DNA of 64,000 nucleotides from the NCBI GenBank assembly GCA_037134895.1, contig JBAXLI010000002.1, positions 62,001-126,000 of the forward strand, in the 5' to 3' direction. This document shows, piece by piece, positions 9,844 to 18,864 of this stretch; the first letter of the stretch is position 1, and every line of letters begins with the position of its first letter. This DNA comes from CAIRDP01 sp037134895 (GTDB taxonomy: Bacteria > Bacteroidota > Bacteroidia > Bacteroidales > FEN-979). Below the pieces are notes generated by a model. That model saw only the letters and a program-made list of their open reading frames with translations, did not search any database and had not been told where the DNA came from. The translations under genes were made by a program, and so were the position numbers.

Positions 9844-9874
9844 AAAAAATCCCGGGGGTTGGCCGGGATTTTTT
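9844..9874. terminator. Bidirectional intrinsic terminator between rdgB and the GDSL lipoprotein gene
   Basis: A perfect 12-bp stem (9844-9855 with 9863-9874) and a 7-nt loop. It is A-rich on the left and T-rich on the right, so it can serve both converging genes. Confidence 0.9.
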
Positions 9875-9891
9875 ATATCATGTTTCCAGTT

Positions 9892-11220
9892 TTATGGGAA
9901 AATCACGCCCTTATAACTTGTTGCGTCAACCCATGGGATGGAACTGCCGAAACGCTTGTTGATAGCATCGATGAAGCAGTTTGCCGACAAGGCATTTCCC
10001 CTTGGGGTAAGATGAACTCCGTCAAGAGAGAACGCTCCGCCAGTAACAAACTTTGTGGTCATATGAACACCGTCCCATATAACGCCTGACTGGGAAGTAA
10101 GTTCTTTCATTTTTGCCCTGACGTCGACTAAACCAACTTTGCGGTTTGAAGCCAGTGTGTCAATGATTGCATTAAATGCGTCAGTGGAAAACTTGATCTT
10201 GTCAATCTCATCCTGGGTCAGCACAAACTGATCAGGAATGGGATAAGGCCTGTAAGTGGCGGGATTGATGATACCCATTCCCCTGCACTTCATTGAATCC
10301 TGAGGTACTGAAAGTAGAACGAGTTCACCTGGTTGCATCTGCCTCACATGCATAGGATGAGGGTTGGTGGGATCATTGATGATAAAGGCATTCTGCCCTA
10401 CAACATAATGGAATGGCAGCTGGTAAAGCGACATTGCATAATTGATCGAATCGGCAAGCGTCTGCCTCGAAATAACCAGTCCGTTGTAAGGAACTGTCGT
10501 AAAGAAGGGAATGCTTGTAATATCCGGAATATTGGCCATTACGCCTTGTGCTCCGGTTGCAAGCATTGCGCCGAGAACAGTCTTCATGTAAAAATAGAAG
10601 GTCTGCGGTTTGGTGATCGAATCAGCTGGCGAGCCTCCTGAAAGAGCCCATCCGAGAACGTCATTGTCGCCAAGCTGCATGGTGAAGAAAGTCGGACTGA
10701 GTTTTGAGAACTCCTGAACAACGGCTCCGTCCATATTGGTTGTAAACCTTGCGTAATACGGATTCAGCTTTGCATAACCCGGGTATAACATCATGAACGA
10801 CCTGACTCCTGGTATCCCGAGGTTGTTTACAGAATATCCGACAGGTGCAAGAGGTTCTAATGCACCCTGTGCATACACAGGTGAAAGGCTTGTGATACCC
10901 TGGCAGTCGGTCTTGTAACCCAGGACAAACTTGGGAGGTGCTCCAGGGTAGATGGCAACCCCGTAATTGCTGGATACCATCGGCTGTACAAAAGCGCCGC
11001 CACCGGCAAGCTGAAGCTGCTGGGCAATGATGTTGGGACAGGAATATACCTGACCGTCATGGTATAAGGCACCATCGGCATATCCGGCAACAAGCGAATT
11101 CCCGACAGCGACATATTTTGTAAAGTTTGCTGACCCTTTATCTACTGCAAATTCACTGATCTTTCGTTCACAGGAGGTGAAAAGGGCGAGTGATAATATA
11201 ATGAATGCTAGTTTTTTCAT
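9892..11220 (-). CDS. SGNH/GDSL-type hydrolase lipoprotein
   Basis: A 442-residue lipoprotein with a signal peptide and lipobox ending LFTSC (Cys17). SGNH-hydrolase blocks are visible: the nucleophile block GNSLVAGYADG, the GDND block and the C-terminal DGVHLTPRGN with the catalytic Asp-x-x-His. Relatives include lipases and esterases, but substrate cannot be assigned. It is 18 bp downstream of a FadL-type porin gene on the same strand, so an outer-membrane lipid hydrolysis and uptake pair is a reasonable inference. Confidence 0.82.
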   Translation of the reverse strand: MKKLAFIILSLALFTSCERKISEFAVDKGSANFTKYVAVGNSLVAGYADGALYHDGQVYSCPNIIAQQLQLAGGGAFVQPMVSSNYGVAIYPGAPPKFVLGYKTDCQGITSLSPVYAQGALEPLAPVGYSVNNLGIPGVRSFMMLYPGYAKLNPYYARFTTNMDGAVVQEFSKLSPTFFTMQLGDNDVLGWALSGGSPADSITKPQTFYFYMKTVLGAMLATGAQGVMANIPDITSIPFFTTVPYNGLVISRQTLADSINYAMSLYQLPFHYVVGQNAFIINDPTNPHPMHVRQMQPGELVLLSVPQDSMKCRGMGIINPATYRPYPIPDQFVLTQDEIDKIKFSTDAFNAIIDTLASNRKVGLVDVRAKMKELTSQSGVIWDGVHMTTKFVTGGAFSLDGVHLTPRGNALSANCFIDAINKRFGSSIPWVDATSYKGVIFP

Positions 11221-11238
11221 TTCGCTCAGTTTTTTAAA

Positions 11239-12462
11239 TTAGAAACTATATGATAAACCGATGGCTGGAATGTAAAACACCGAACTGTAGGTGCCTCCGA
11301 AATTCTCCGGACTGTAATTCCCGTCACGTTTCATCCCCATCAGGTAAAGAAAAGCGGCGTCAATGCTGAATCCCTTGAATGGAAATACTGATAATCCTGC
11401 AGTCAGACCAATTTCATTTGTGCTTGGTGTCTGCGGATTAAGATAATCGGAAGGAACCGGCGAGGGATCATAGTAACCACCTACCCTGACAGTAACAGTC
11501 GGATTGATTTTATACTGAAGACCGAGCCTCGGGATGAGCCTGTTCTGATATAGGGCGGCAGTTGCTGTCCTGTTCAATGCCGGTGTCTTTGTTTTAAAGT
11601 TGAATACCAGTGAATCATACTGGCTCCAGAAAACATAACATAGGTTGAGGCCAATGAGAAATTTTTCATTGATCTCATAAGATAATCCGAAATCAAGATT
11701 GGCGGGAAGAGGTAAGGAAACTGAAACATTACCGTCGGGGAACTGGCTTTTTAAAGAGGCAGGAACTGTAAATGTTGCTTTTGCATTCTGCACATCCATA
11801 TTGATCTTCGAACGGTAGTCGATACCTATATTAAGTCCCTTAACCGGATGGATCTGAATACCTGCATTGAACCCGAAACCGATTGTGCTTCCTTTGATAT
11901 TAAGCTGGCCTTCGCCCGAAGGGCCGTCAAGAGGCAATGCCTTATTAAGATTAACTGTGCCGTAAGCCCATACCAGTCCGATACCGATACCAACGATGTT
12001 CTTGAACTTGTATGATACAGTCGGCTGGACCGTGATTGCATTAAAACTCAGGTTCTGGATAAGATAACGGCCATGCCAGTTGTCGCCCCACGAAAGACGG
12101 TTCCCGTAAGGTGTGTTTACTGCCAGCCCGATACTGAGATTGTCAGTGGCTTTATAAGAAGCATAGAGATAAAATGGAGTGTTAAGCTCATGTACAAGGT
12201 GAGCCTGGTAATTCTCATTAGTCTGCTGGAAGGTCACCCTTGCCATGATCAGGCTTACCCCGCCTGAGATGCTCCATTTGTCTTTAATAAAAGAAACGGC
12301 TCCTGGATTGTAAAATATGGCGCTTGCATCGTAGGTAAGCGAAGTCCCGATCAAACCCATTCCGGTATTCCGCGTACTATGCAAACCAACCTGGTAGCCT
12401 CCTCCCATGGAGGTCATTGCTGCAAAACAAAATAGCAGCAAAAGGAAAGTAATTCTCCTCAT
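11239..12462 (-). CDS. OmpP1/FadL-family outer-membrane transporter
   Basis: A 407-residue beta-barrel protein. After the signal peptide comes the FadL-type hatch signature (GLHSTRNTGMG ... DASAIFYNPGA) and then amphipathic strands ending in aromatic-x-Phe (GLSYSF). FadL proteins pass long-chain fatty acids or other hydrophobic compounds across the outer membrane. The downstream GDSL-type lipoprotein is a likely functional partner. A second, divergent FadL-like gene is at 61.9 kb. Confidence 0.87.
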   Translation of the reverse strand: MRRITFLLLLFCFAAMTSMGGGYQVGLHSTRNTGMGLIGTSLTYDASAIFYNPGAVSFIKDKWSISGGVSLIMARVTFQQTNENYQAHLVHELNTPFYLYASYKATDNLSIGLAVNTPYGNRLSWGDNWHGRYLIQNLSFNAITVQPTVSYKFKNIVGIGIGLVWAYGTVNLNKALPLDGPSGEGQLNIKGSTIGFGFNAGIQIHPVKGLNIGIDYRSKINMDVQNAKATFTVPASLKSQFPDGNVSVSLPLPANLDFGLSYEINEKFLIGLNLCYVFWSQYDSLVFNFKTKTPALNRTATAALYQNRLIPRLGLQYKINPTVTVRVGGYYDPSPVPSDYLNPQTPSTNEIGLTAGLSVFPFKGFSIDAAFLYLMGMKRDGNYSPENFGGTYSSVFYIPAIGLSYSF

Positions 12463-12564
12463 GATACAGTTTTTTTGGTTAATACTGGGCGCAAGTTAGC
12501 AAAAATTTGAAATATGAATAAAAAGATACATGATTGTGCCGACAACTTGTTAGGTATTTTTCCT

Positions 12565-12572
12565 TATCTTTG
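12565..12572 (+). promoter_or_regulatory. Bacteroidota -7 promoter box
   Basis: TATCTTTG matches TAnnTTTG and lies 27 bp upstream of the ATG at 12600. No convincing -33 TTTG is seen at the usual distance. The box also supports the start at 12600 over the upstream in-frame start at 12534. Confidence 0.6.
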
Positions 12573-12599
12573 CACCAGAAACCCCCAACCATCAATAGT

Positions 12600-13340
12600 A
12601 TGAAAAAGAATTTTACATTCCTGCTTTTCCTCACAATCTTTTCCTGCGGCATTTTTGCCCAGTCGCTTCAGCTGAAAACCCATACGGGCGCTGTTGTTAC
12701 AAACGGCTCAACAATTTTTCTCAAATGGAACTATGGGGATACCACAACTGATGTGTATGTGGAACTGAAAATGCAAAACACTTCAGCTACAGCTGCAAGT
12801 TACAAGGCAATTAAGGTTAATAAGGTACTCCCGAACAGACAAAAATCTTATTTTTGTTTTGCCGGCGGGTGTTTCCCTGACACGGTGACTGTATCTCCAA
12901 CCCAGCTTTCACTCGCAGCCGGGCAGGAAGTCACTGATTTCAGCGCTCATATTAAGCCGGATTCTACCACAGGCAATTCGGTTGTATATTATAAATTTTA
13001 CAACGTGGCAAACCCAAGGGATACGATCAGTGTTTTTGTTCAGACCCAGATCTGGCATCTTGGGATCAATAATAATTCCGGCGACATTGCAGATCTCAGC
13101 TCAGCCTATCCTAACCCGGCCAATAATCATTTTACTGTCGATTATAAACTTCATGAGCAGGGTACTGCCCGTCTGATCTTACAGAACATCCTGGGATCAA
13201 CTGTCAGGGAAGAGATCTTGTCAGCTGAATCAGGCAAAATTCAGATGAACGTATCCGATCTCCCCGAAGGCATTTACATGTATTCATTAAATATCAACGG
13301 CAAATCCATATCGGCGCGTAAACTCCTGATCAGGCATTGA
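12600..13340 (+). CDS. Small T9SS-sorted secreted protein
   Basis: A 246-residue protein starting MKKNFTFLLF with a signal peptide ending IFAQ. A ~130-residue beta-rich, immunoglobulin-like middle domain has two cysteines close together (CFAGGCF). The T9SS type A domain starts AYPNPANN. The upstream frame from 12534 lies across the promoter box and is not used. The gene stands alone with its own promoter and terminator. The function is unknown. Confidence 0.82.
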   Translation: MKKNFTFLLFLTIFSCGIFAQSLQLKTHTGAVVTNGSTIFLKWNYGDTTTDVYVELKMQNTSATAASYKAIKVNKVLPNRQKSYFCFAGGCFPDTVTVSPTQLSLAAGQEVTDFSAHIKPDSTTGNSVVYYKFYNVANPRDTISVFVQTQIWHLGINNNSGDIADLSSAYPNPANNHFTVDYKLHEQGTARLILQNILGSTVREEILSAESGKIQMNVSDLPEGIYMYSLNINGKSISARKLLIRH

Positions 13341-13362
13341 TCGTGAACTTACGAAACAGCGT

Positions 13363-13393
13363 AAAAAAAAGCCCCGATCAGGGGCTTTTTTTT
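13363..13393. terminator. Intrinsic terminator, bidirectional
   Basis: A perfect 13-bp stem (13363-13375 with 13381-13393) with a GATCA loop, eight A on one side and eight T on the other. It separates the converging T9SS gene and the CYTH-domain gene. Confidence 0.92.
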
Positions 13394-13411
13394 ATGCTCT
13401 GTAATACAGGA

Positions 13412-13888
13412 TCATTCTTTTTTCCAGGTCGTGAAAGGATTTGAGGCCAGGGCTGAATTATAATACCTCCGATCCCCGCTTACTTCCAATCCGATCCATG
13501 AAGGAACTTCAAAGGTCTCATCCGCAGTCCGGAGTTCAATCTCCGCAACGATCAACCCATGGTTATCATCATGAAATACATCGACTTCCCAGGTTTTCTG
13601 GTTGAAGATTATGCAATACCTGGTTTTAGTTACCTGGCTAACTGTGAACTTTTCAAGAAGTTCCTCTGCATCACCTGCAGGGATCTCATATTCGTATTCG
13701 TCCCTGGTGTTGTTACTGGTTGCTCCTTTGATTGTTATAAATCCCTTGTTACCGGCGATCCTTACACGTATCGTTTTCCCCGGCTCGTCATTCATATATC
13801 CCTGCCTGTACTCCTTGCCTTCCGGCTTCGGAAGCTCAGCCCACAGTGTATGATCAACAAGGAATTTGCGCTCGATCTCGATTCCCAT
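13412..13888 (-). CDS. CYTH-domain protein (triphosphate tunnel metalloenzyme)
   Basis: A 158-residue protein with the ExExK signature at the N-terminus (EIERK, residues 4-8) and alternating charged strands typical of triphosphate tunnel enzymes. Family members are inorganic triphosphatases or, rarely, class IV adenylate cyclases. The single-domain bacterial form is most often a tripolyphosphatase. It is 11 bp downstream of metK, whose reaction releases tripolyphosphate that it must cleave. A link is tempting but unproven. Confidence 0.83.
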   Translation of the reverse strand: MGIEIERKFLVDHTLWAELPKPEGKEYRQGYMNDEPGKTIRVRIAGNKGFITIKGATSNNTRDEYEYEIPAGDAEELLEKFTVSQVTKTRYCIIFNQKTWEVDVFHDDNHGLIVAEIELRTADETFEVPSWIGLEVSGDRRYYNSALASNPFTTWKKE

Positions 13889-13899
13889 GCAGGGCTGAC

Positions 13900-15246
13900 T
13901 TACTTCAATCCGAACTCTTTCTTTATCTTCTCGACATAATCAAGTTTTTCCCATGCAAAGAACTCTACCTTTTTCAGATAGACTTCCCTGCCGCTTCCAT
14001 TGACCTTTTGGGGTTTAGAACCTTTTACCGGGTAATACACCTCCACTTCCTTTGCGTAATAATCACGCCCGAAGTGCCCGTATGATGCCGTGGGTACGAA
14101 TACTGGATTTTTAAGGCCGAAGCGTTCAACGATGGCATAGGGCCTCATGTCGAATAGCTTATTGATCTTTTCGGCAATAGCTCCATCATGAAGGACTTTA
14201 CCCTGCTTATCTTTAACTACGGCAGTACCGTAAGTGTTCACATAGAGTCCCACAGGCTGTGCCACGCCGATGGCATATGCAACCTGAATCAGTACCTGGT
14301 CAGCAACACCTGCCGCTACCATGTTTTTGGCAATATGCCTTGCAGCATAAGCCGCCGAACGGTCGACTTTTGAGGGATCCTTCCCAGAGAAAGCCCCGCC
14401 ACCGTGTGCTCCGTGTCCGCCGTAGGTGTCAACAATGATCTTCCTCCCTGTAAGCCCGGTATCGCCGTGTGGACCGCCGATTACAAACTTTCCTGTAGGG
14501 TTGACAAACAGTTTGAAATCCTTGCCGAAGAGTTTCTGTACCCTGGCAGGGAGGGTTTTTTTAACCCGGGGGATCAATATTTTAAGAACGTCCTCGCGGA
14601 TCTTGTCCTGCATGGCCTTTTCAGCAACTTTTTCAGCTTTGGCCGAAGAATCCTTTGCTTTTACGAATTCGTCATGCTGTGTGCTAACGACAATTGCGTC
14701 AATCCTGAGCGGTTTGCCGTTGTCATCATACTCTATGGTCACCTGCGATTTGCTGTCGGGCCTCAGGTACTTCATCTGCTTGCCTTCCCTGCGGATGTCG
14801 GCAAGTTCCTGCAGCAGGATATGTGCCAGTTCGCTCGACATGGGCATGAAGTTGTCCATTTCGCGGCATGCATAACCGAACATCATCCCCTGGTCACCGG
14901 CGCCCTGGTCTTCCTTTTTCTCGCGCTCAACGCCCTGGTTGATATCAGAGCTTTGCTCATGGATGGTCGAAACCACACCGCAGGAATCGCAGTCAAATCG
15001 ATATTCAGCCTTAGTGTACCCTATGTTCTTAATGATCTTCCTGGCTGTTTCCTGAACGTCAACCCAGCCATTGGTCTTTACTTCGCCACCACAGACGACA
15101 AGTCCGGTGGTGACAAATGTTTCGCAGGCCACCTTAGATTCAGGGTCCCAGCGCATGAATTCATCAAGTAACGCATCCGATATCTGATCGGCGACTTTAT
15201 CGGGATGTCCTTCTGAAACGGACTCCGATGTGAATAAATATCCCAT
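13900..15246 (-). CDS. metK: S-adenosylmethionine synthetase (methionine adenosyltransferase)
   Basis: MetK makes S-adenosylmethionine from methionine and ATP in the cytoplasm. It has the N-terminal signature FTSESVSEGHPDKVADQIS, the central GAGDQGMMFGYA motif and the glycine-rich GGGAFSGKDPSKVDRSAAYA segment. At 448 residues it is longer than the E. coli enzyme (384), mainly through insertions in the middle (DSKSQVTIEYDDN region) and a C-terminal extension, as usual in Bacteroidota. Confidence 0.96.
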   Translation of the reverse strand: MGYLFTSESVSEGHPDKVADQISDALLDEFMRWDPESKVACETFVTTGLVVCGGEVKTNGWVDVQETARKIIKNIGYTKAEYRFDCDSCGVVSTIHEQSSDINQGVEREKKEDQGAGDQGMMFGYACREMDNFMPMSSELAHILLQELADIRREGKQMKYLRPDSKSQVTIEYDDNGKPLRIDAIVVSTQHDEFVKAKDSSAKAEKVAEKAMQDKIREDVLKILIPRVKKTLPARVQKLFGKDFKLFVNPTGKFVIGGPHGDTGLTGRKIIVDTYGGHGAHGGGAFSGKDPSKVDRSAAYAARHIAKNMVAAGVADQVLIQVAYAIGVAQPVGLYVNTYGTAVVKDKQGKVLHDGAIAEKINKLFDMRPYAIVERFGLKNPVFVPTASYGHFGRDYYAKEVEVYYPVKGSKPQKVNGSGREVYLKKVEFFAWEKLDYVEKIKKEFGLK

Positions 15247-15262
15247 ATTTTAGAGTTTAGAA

Positions 15263-15285
15263 TTACGATTTACGATTTACGATTT
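15263..15285. repeat. Heptamer tandem repeat, 3 units
   Basis: Three copies of TTACGAT lie 16 bp from the metK start codon in the 292-bp metK-gldA spacer. They match the ACGATTT unit of the array at 16501. Confidence 0.8.
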
Positions 15286-15304
15286 CCCTTCGCCTTCTTA
15301 CTCC

Positions 15305-15344
15305 GTAACCCCGTAACCTTGTCACCTTGTTACCTTGTTACCTT
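15305..15344. repeat. 8-bp tandem repeat, 5 units
   Basis: Five copies of an 8-bp unit (GTAACCCC to GTTACCTT, each differing by one to three bases). It is the second array in the metK-gldA spacer. Nothing else recognisable was seen in 15345-15538. Confidence 0.8.
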
Positions 15345-15538
15345 TCAGAGTGCAATTGTTATAAAGAACGTCAATATATTCAATTCCATTGCCACAAACG
15401 GCAAAGTTTAGGAATTAAAAGAATGGAAGGGAAGTGATTGATGGGAGGAAATGTTGTTTTAGCATTTTTTCCAGTGGTTGCAATCAATCAAATCTTTCCA
15501 CTCCGCCGGCAAATTTAAAAACTTTTTTATTCTCCTGA

Positions 15539-16489
15539 TTAATTTTTGGTGAGTTCCTGGAAAACTTCTTCGAGCTTCTGCTCTTCCTTCTGCAGGGAAA
15601 GTACTGTCAAACCTTTATCTACAGCGAATTTGAATACATCGGCACGGATGTCGGTCCCTGCTTCGGATTCAATAAGCCACACGGCCGAAGAAATACTTTT
15701 CCCCTTTACCTGATTTGCAGATTCGTTTTCAGGTACAAGCAATTCCTTTACCCCGGCAAGAGATTGTATGATTTCCTTATTGACTGCGGATGAGAATTCA
15801 ACCCTGATCAGGGGTTTGGAAGCAACTATCGAATGAAGGTTCTTGGTTGAGTCATCAGCTACGATCTTCCCTTTGTGGATAATGATAGCACGGTCACATA
15901 TAGCTTCAACTTCCTGCATGATATGCGTCGACAGCATAATGGTCTTTTGCTTTCCTATTTCCTTTATCAGATGCCTTATTTCGGCAATCTGGTTCGGGTC
16001 CAGCCCCGATGTGGGCTCGTCGAGGATCAGTACTTCGGGATCATGGATCAGGGCCTGGGCCAGCCCGACCCTCTGCCTGTAACCTTTTGAGAGGGCTGCT
16101 ATTTTCTTATGCTGTTCGGCTCCCAGACCGGTTAGAGCCACCATCTCATCCACCCTTGACCTTACAGAACCCTTAAGCTGATGAGTCCCGGCAACAAAAG
16201 CAAGGAACTCTTTTACATACAAATCAAGATATAATGGGTTGTTCTCGGGAAGGTAACCTACCTTCTTCCTCACTTCGATCGATTGTTCAAGTACATCAAA
16301 ACCACAAACAGATGCTTCCCCTGAGGTCGGAGGGATGAAACAGCTGAGTATTTTCATCAGGGTGCTTTTCCCTGCCCCGTTCGGCCCCAGCAAACCCACA
16401 ATCTCTCCCGGGTTAATACTTATTGAAACAGAATCCAGAGCCTTCTGATTTCCGTATAGTTTGGTGATATTGTTAACAGATATGGACAT
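15539..16489 (-). CDS. gldA: Gliding-motility ABC transporter ATP-binding protein GldA
   Basis: A 316-residue ABC ATPase with Walker A GPNGAGKST, signature LSKGYRQRVG, Walker B VLILDEPTSG and an H-loop STHIM. The YLPENNPLY segment and the long C-terminal domain match GldA of Bacteroidota. GldA partners GldF and GldG, which are not in the window. Many non-gliding Bacteroidota carry this ABC system, so gliding is not implied. A generic ABC-2 type ATPase is the alternative. Confidence 0.83.
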   Translation of the reverse strand: MSISVNNITKLYGNQKALDSVSISINPGEIVGLLGPNGAGKSTLMKILSCFIPPTSGEASVCGFDVLEQSIEVRKKVGYLPENNPLYLDLYVKEFLAFVAGTHQLKGSVRSRVDEMVALTGLGAEQHKKIAALSKGYRQRVGLAQALIHDPEVLILDEPTSGLDPNQIAEIRHLIKEIGKQKTIMLSTHIMQEVEAICDRAIIIHKGKIVADDSTKNLHSIVASKPLIRVEFSSAVNKEIIQSLAGVKELLVPENESANQVKGKSISSAVWLIESEAGTDIRADVFKFAVDKGLTVLSLQKEEQKLEEVFQELTKN

Positions 16490-16500
16490 GATAATAATGT

Positions 16501-16574
16501 ACGATGTATGATGGACGATGCACGATGGACGATGTACGATTTCACCATTTCACCATTTCACCATTTCACCATTT
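16501..16574. repeat. Chimeric tandem array: six heptamers joined to four 8-mers
   Basis: Positions 16501-16542 hold six 7-bp units of ACGATGT/ACGATGG type. They run without a gap into four perfect CACCATTT units at 16543-16574. The array lies 11 bp upstream of the gldA start codon and before the small membrane-protein gene. The heptamer is the reverse complement of the ACATCGT units at 53222-53249. Confidence 0.88.
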
Positions 16575-16608
16575 GAACTGCAAAAGTATAAAAAACCATC
16601 AGACCGGC

Positions 16609-16854
16609 TTAATCGGTCTTATAGAGTTTCCATACAGCGATGAGTATCGAGAGGGAGGCAATGGCGAACAGGGGACGGAGTACCTGTTCGGGCACTTCCA
16701 GCACCCAGAGCCTGCAACCGTCATATACCATATATATCAGGAAGGTCAGAAAAATAAACAGTCCGTACGATTTTTTCTTCTGCATCCAGATCAGCAACCC
16801 CAGTATGGTCACAGCCAGTTCGAGAAGAATCGAAATGTTCTGCAGTGCATTCAT
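16609..16854 (-). CDS. Small hydrophobic membrane protein of unknown function
   Basis: An 81-residue protein with two or three predicted transmembrane segments (about residues 6-24, 30-47 and 58-76) and no recognised domain. It is co-directional with gldA, which lies 119 bp downstream across the chimeric repeat array. The hydrophobic pattern and the lack of a better frame support a real gene, but conservation could not be tested. Confidence 0.55.
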   Translation of the reverse strand: MNALQNISILLELAVTILGLLIWMQKKKSYGLFIFLTFLIYMVYDGCRLWVLEVPEQVLRPLFAIASLSILIAVWKLYKTD

Positions 16855-16920
16855 TGAATGAATTTTGCATAAATATAGTAAAAAAGAAATGCAATATGCA
16901 AGTTCCTGATTAAAAATAAA

Positions 16921-18264
16921 TCAGCCCGACACATACCGGATAAATCCCTTCAGATGTTCGGGGATCCTGCAGGCAAGGAAGTAGGGAAGGGAAAGCAAGT
17001 AGTATGGTTTTCCTTTCAGGGTTGCAGCTTTGCGGATATTCACGTTACCGGCGTAAAGTCTGATCGCGAAAGCATGGGGAGCTTCATCGATGAACTGGTG
17101 TAGTGACCTCAGCCTGCCTGGTTCTCCTGATTTGACTACTATCGGGATGATCAGGTTCTCAAAGGGGATCACATAATCGACTTCCGCCGAAGATTGTGCT
17201 TTGTCCCTTACCCAGTAATCCAGTTTATTCGATGCGTCAGGTGAACTGCTGAGCAGTTCCTGCCCCACAATATGCCGCAGTACCTGTCCTTCAAACAAGG
17301 CATTCAGATCCATTGCCAGGAGCATCTGGTTCTGGATGCCCGAAACATGGGTCATCAGCCCCGTATCAAGCATCTGCAACCTTGGCAGTTTGTTTGAGTC
17401 AGGAGTAAGCGGGACATTTGCTGAAACCGAGGGATAGCTGAGACTCAGCAGCATTGAATTTTCGAGATACGTGAATGTGGCTGCCATTTCCCTGCTGCCG
17501 AAAGGAACATTTCCGAAGGCATTGAATTTTATCCTTGTTCCCGCGTACATGAATGCATTTTGAAGTGTAAGGCTCAGCAAATCCTTTTTAGCTTGCCTGA
17601 ACCGGGTTTCATTGATATCCGCATAAAATTCCTCAAGTATCCCTTCATACACAGGCTTCAGGGAGGCCATGCTCTTTGTCTGAACAAATTTCTTTACCAC
17701 CGCAGGCATTCCTCCTACAAGGCAATACCGGTGGAATAAATTCAACAGGTTATGAAACCCGCTCACCGGAAAAGGTACTTCATTGAAGGCTTCGATAGCA
17801 TCCTTGTCCCCGTAAGATCTAAGGAATTCATTAAATGAGAAAGGCCTGAGATAAAGTGTTTTGAAACCAGGCGGCAACTGGTGAAGTTCTATGGCGCAGG
17901 AGAGGATCACTTTAATCCCTGGATGCAGTGATGTTATTTCTTCAGCAAGGCTGATTAACTGCGGATTGCGGCAGGTGCAATCAAAGAAAACCAGTGTACG
18001 CGGCCGGTGGGCATTCTTCCCTTTCAGGAACAGCAAAGTGTCGAGGAAGTCCCCGCTTGAACCGGATTTACGGAAGATCTCAACATCTGATGGGTCTTTG
18101 AGGTCAAGCCTGATGAATTGTCTGAAATTCCTGGCCAGGTTCTCAACCAGGGTGGTTTTACCGGTTTGCCTGGCCCCGTAAAGTATCATGCCCGGGAAAG
18201 AAATGTCGGTAGCCCATTTCTCGAGGGAGGATGCCAGGGAGCGATAATAAAATGTATTTGCCAT
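16921..18264 (-). CDS. AAA+ ATPase with DUF4143-type C-terminal domain
   Basis: This start gives a 447-residue protein beginning MANTFYYR; in-frame ATGs at 18276 and 18297 would add 4 to 11 residues. It has Walker A GARQTGKTT, an AAA_14-like core, a winged-helix region and a C-terminal DUF4143 nuclease-like domain (AEVDYVIPF ... PIVVKSG). Two key motifs look degenerate. The Walker B acidic pair, normally LDEIQ, reads FFDCTC, and the nuclease-like ExK reads VVK. Family members are common in gut and environmental Bacteroidota and their function is poorly known. Confidence 0.8.
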   Translation of the reverse strand: MANTFYYRSLASSLEKWATDISFPGMILYGARQTGKTTLVENLARNFRQFIRLDLKDPSDVEIFRKSGSSGDFLDTLLFLKGKNAHRPRTLVFFDCTCRNPQLISLAEEITSLHPGIKVILSCAIELHQLPPGFKTLYLRPFSFNEFLRSYGDKDAIEAFNEVPFPVSGFHNLLNLFHRYCLVGGMPAVVKKFVQTKSMASLKPVYEGILEEFYADINETRFRQAKKDLLSLTLQNAFMYAGTRIKFNAFGNVPFGSREMAATFTYLENSMLLSLSYPSVSANVPLTPDSNKLPRLQMLDTGLMTHVSGIQNQMLLAMDLNALFEGQVLRHIVGQELLSSSPDASNKLDYWVRDKAQSSAEVDYVIPFENLIIPIVVKSGEPGRLRSLHQFIDEAPHAFAIRLYAGNVNIRKAATLKGKPYYLLSLPYFLACRIPEHLKGFIRYVSG

Positions 18265-18343
18265 GAAATAGGGCATAAAGTTACAAAAAATTGTCACAGA
18301 ATATGGGATAATGATGTTTTCTTTGAAATTTATTATGGGATTG

Positions 18344-18375
18344 TTTGTGTGGTCTCAGGAATGTCAATATCTTTG
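18344..18375 (+). promoter_or_regulatory. Promoter of the rplM-rpsI-rpsB-tsf operon
   Basis: TTTG (18344-18347), a 20-bp spacer and TATCTTTG (18368-18375) match the Bacteroidota primary-sigma promoter exactly. The start codon of rplM is 33 bp downstream. The box lies inside the longer possible rplM frame, so the ATG at 18408 is the real start. Confidence 0.88.
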
Positions 18376-18407
18376 CACCCCTTTTTGAAAAGAAATCAAA
18401 CAGAAAT

Positions 18408-18863
18408 ATGGATACCTTAAGTTACAAAACGATCAGCGCCAACAAAGAAACCGTTACCAAGGAATGGCTGTTGATTGATGCTGAAGGCCAGATACTTGGC
18501 CGTTTGGCTGCGAAAGTCGCAAAACTCATCAGGGGCAAGATGAAAACAAACTATACCCCTCATGTTGATTGTGGCGACAATGTGATCATCATCAACGCTG
18601 AAAAAGTGTTGTTAACCGGAAGCAAGATGGATGACAAGAATTATGTTCGTCATACCGGATATCCCGGAGGACAGAGGATCAGGAACCCCCGTGAACTTTT
18701 AGCAAAGAAGCCGACCGAAGTCGTTGAAAAGGCTGTCAAAGGCATGCTTCCAAAAAACCGCCTGGGTGCTGCTCTCTTCCGTAACCTTTATGTATATGCA
18801 GGAACTGAACACCCTCATCAGGCTCAGCAACCAAAACAGATTCAATTAACCTCAATTAAGTAA
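18408..18863 (+). CDS. rplM: 50S ribosomal protein L13
   Basis: A 151-residue L13 starting MDTLSYKT. The family core is present (WLLIDAEGQILGRLA, HTGYPGGQR, GMLPKNRLG). It is the first gene of a ribosomal operon followed 1 bp later by rpsI. Length is typical of Bacteroidota. Confidence 0.97.
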   Translation: MDTLSYKTISANKETVTKEWLLIDAEGQILGRLAAKVAKLIRGKMKTNYTPHVDCGDNVIIINAEKVLLTGSKMDDKNYVRHTGYPGGQRIRNPRELLAKKPTEVVEKAVKGMLPKNRLGAALFRNLYVYAGTEHPHQAQQPKQIQLTSIK

Positions 18864-18864
18864 T

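Noticed and set aside
14404..15171. A 255-codon open frame on the plus strand
   Set aside because: It is fully antisense to metK, which has clear family motifs; the frame has no recognisable domain.
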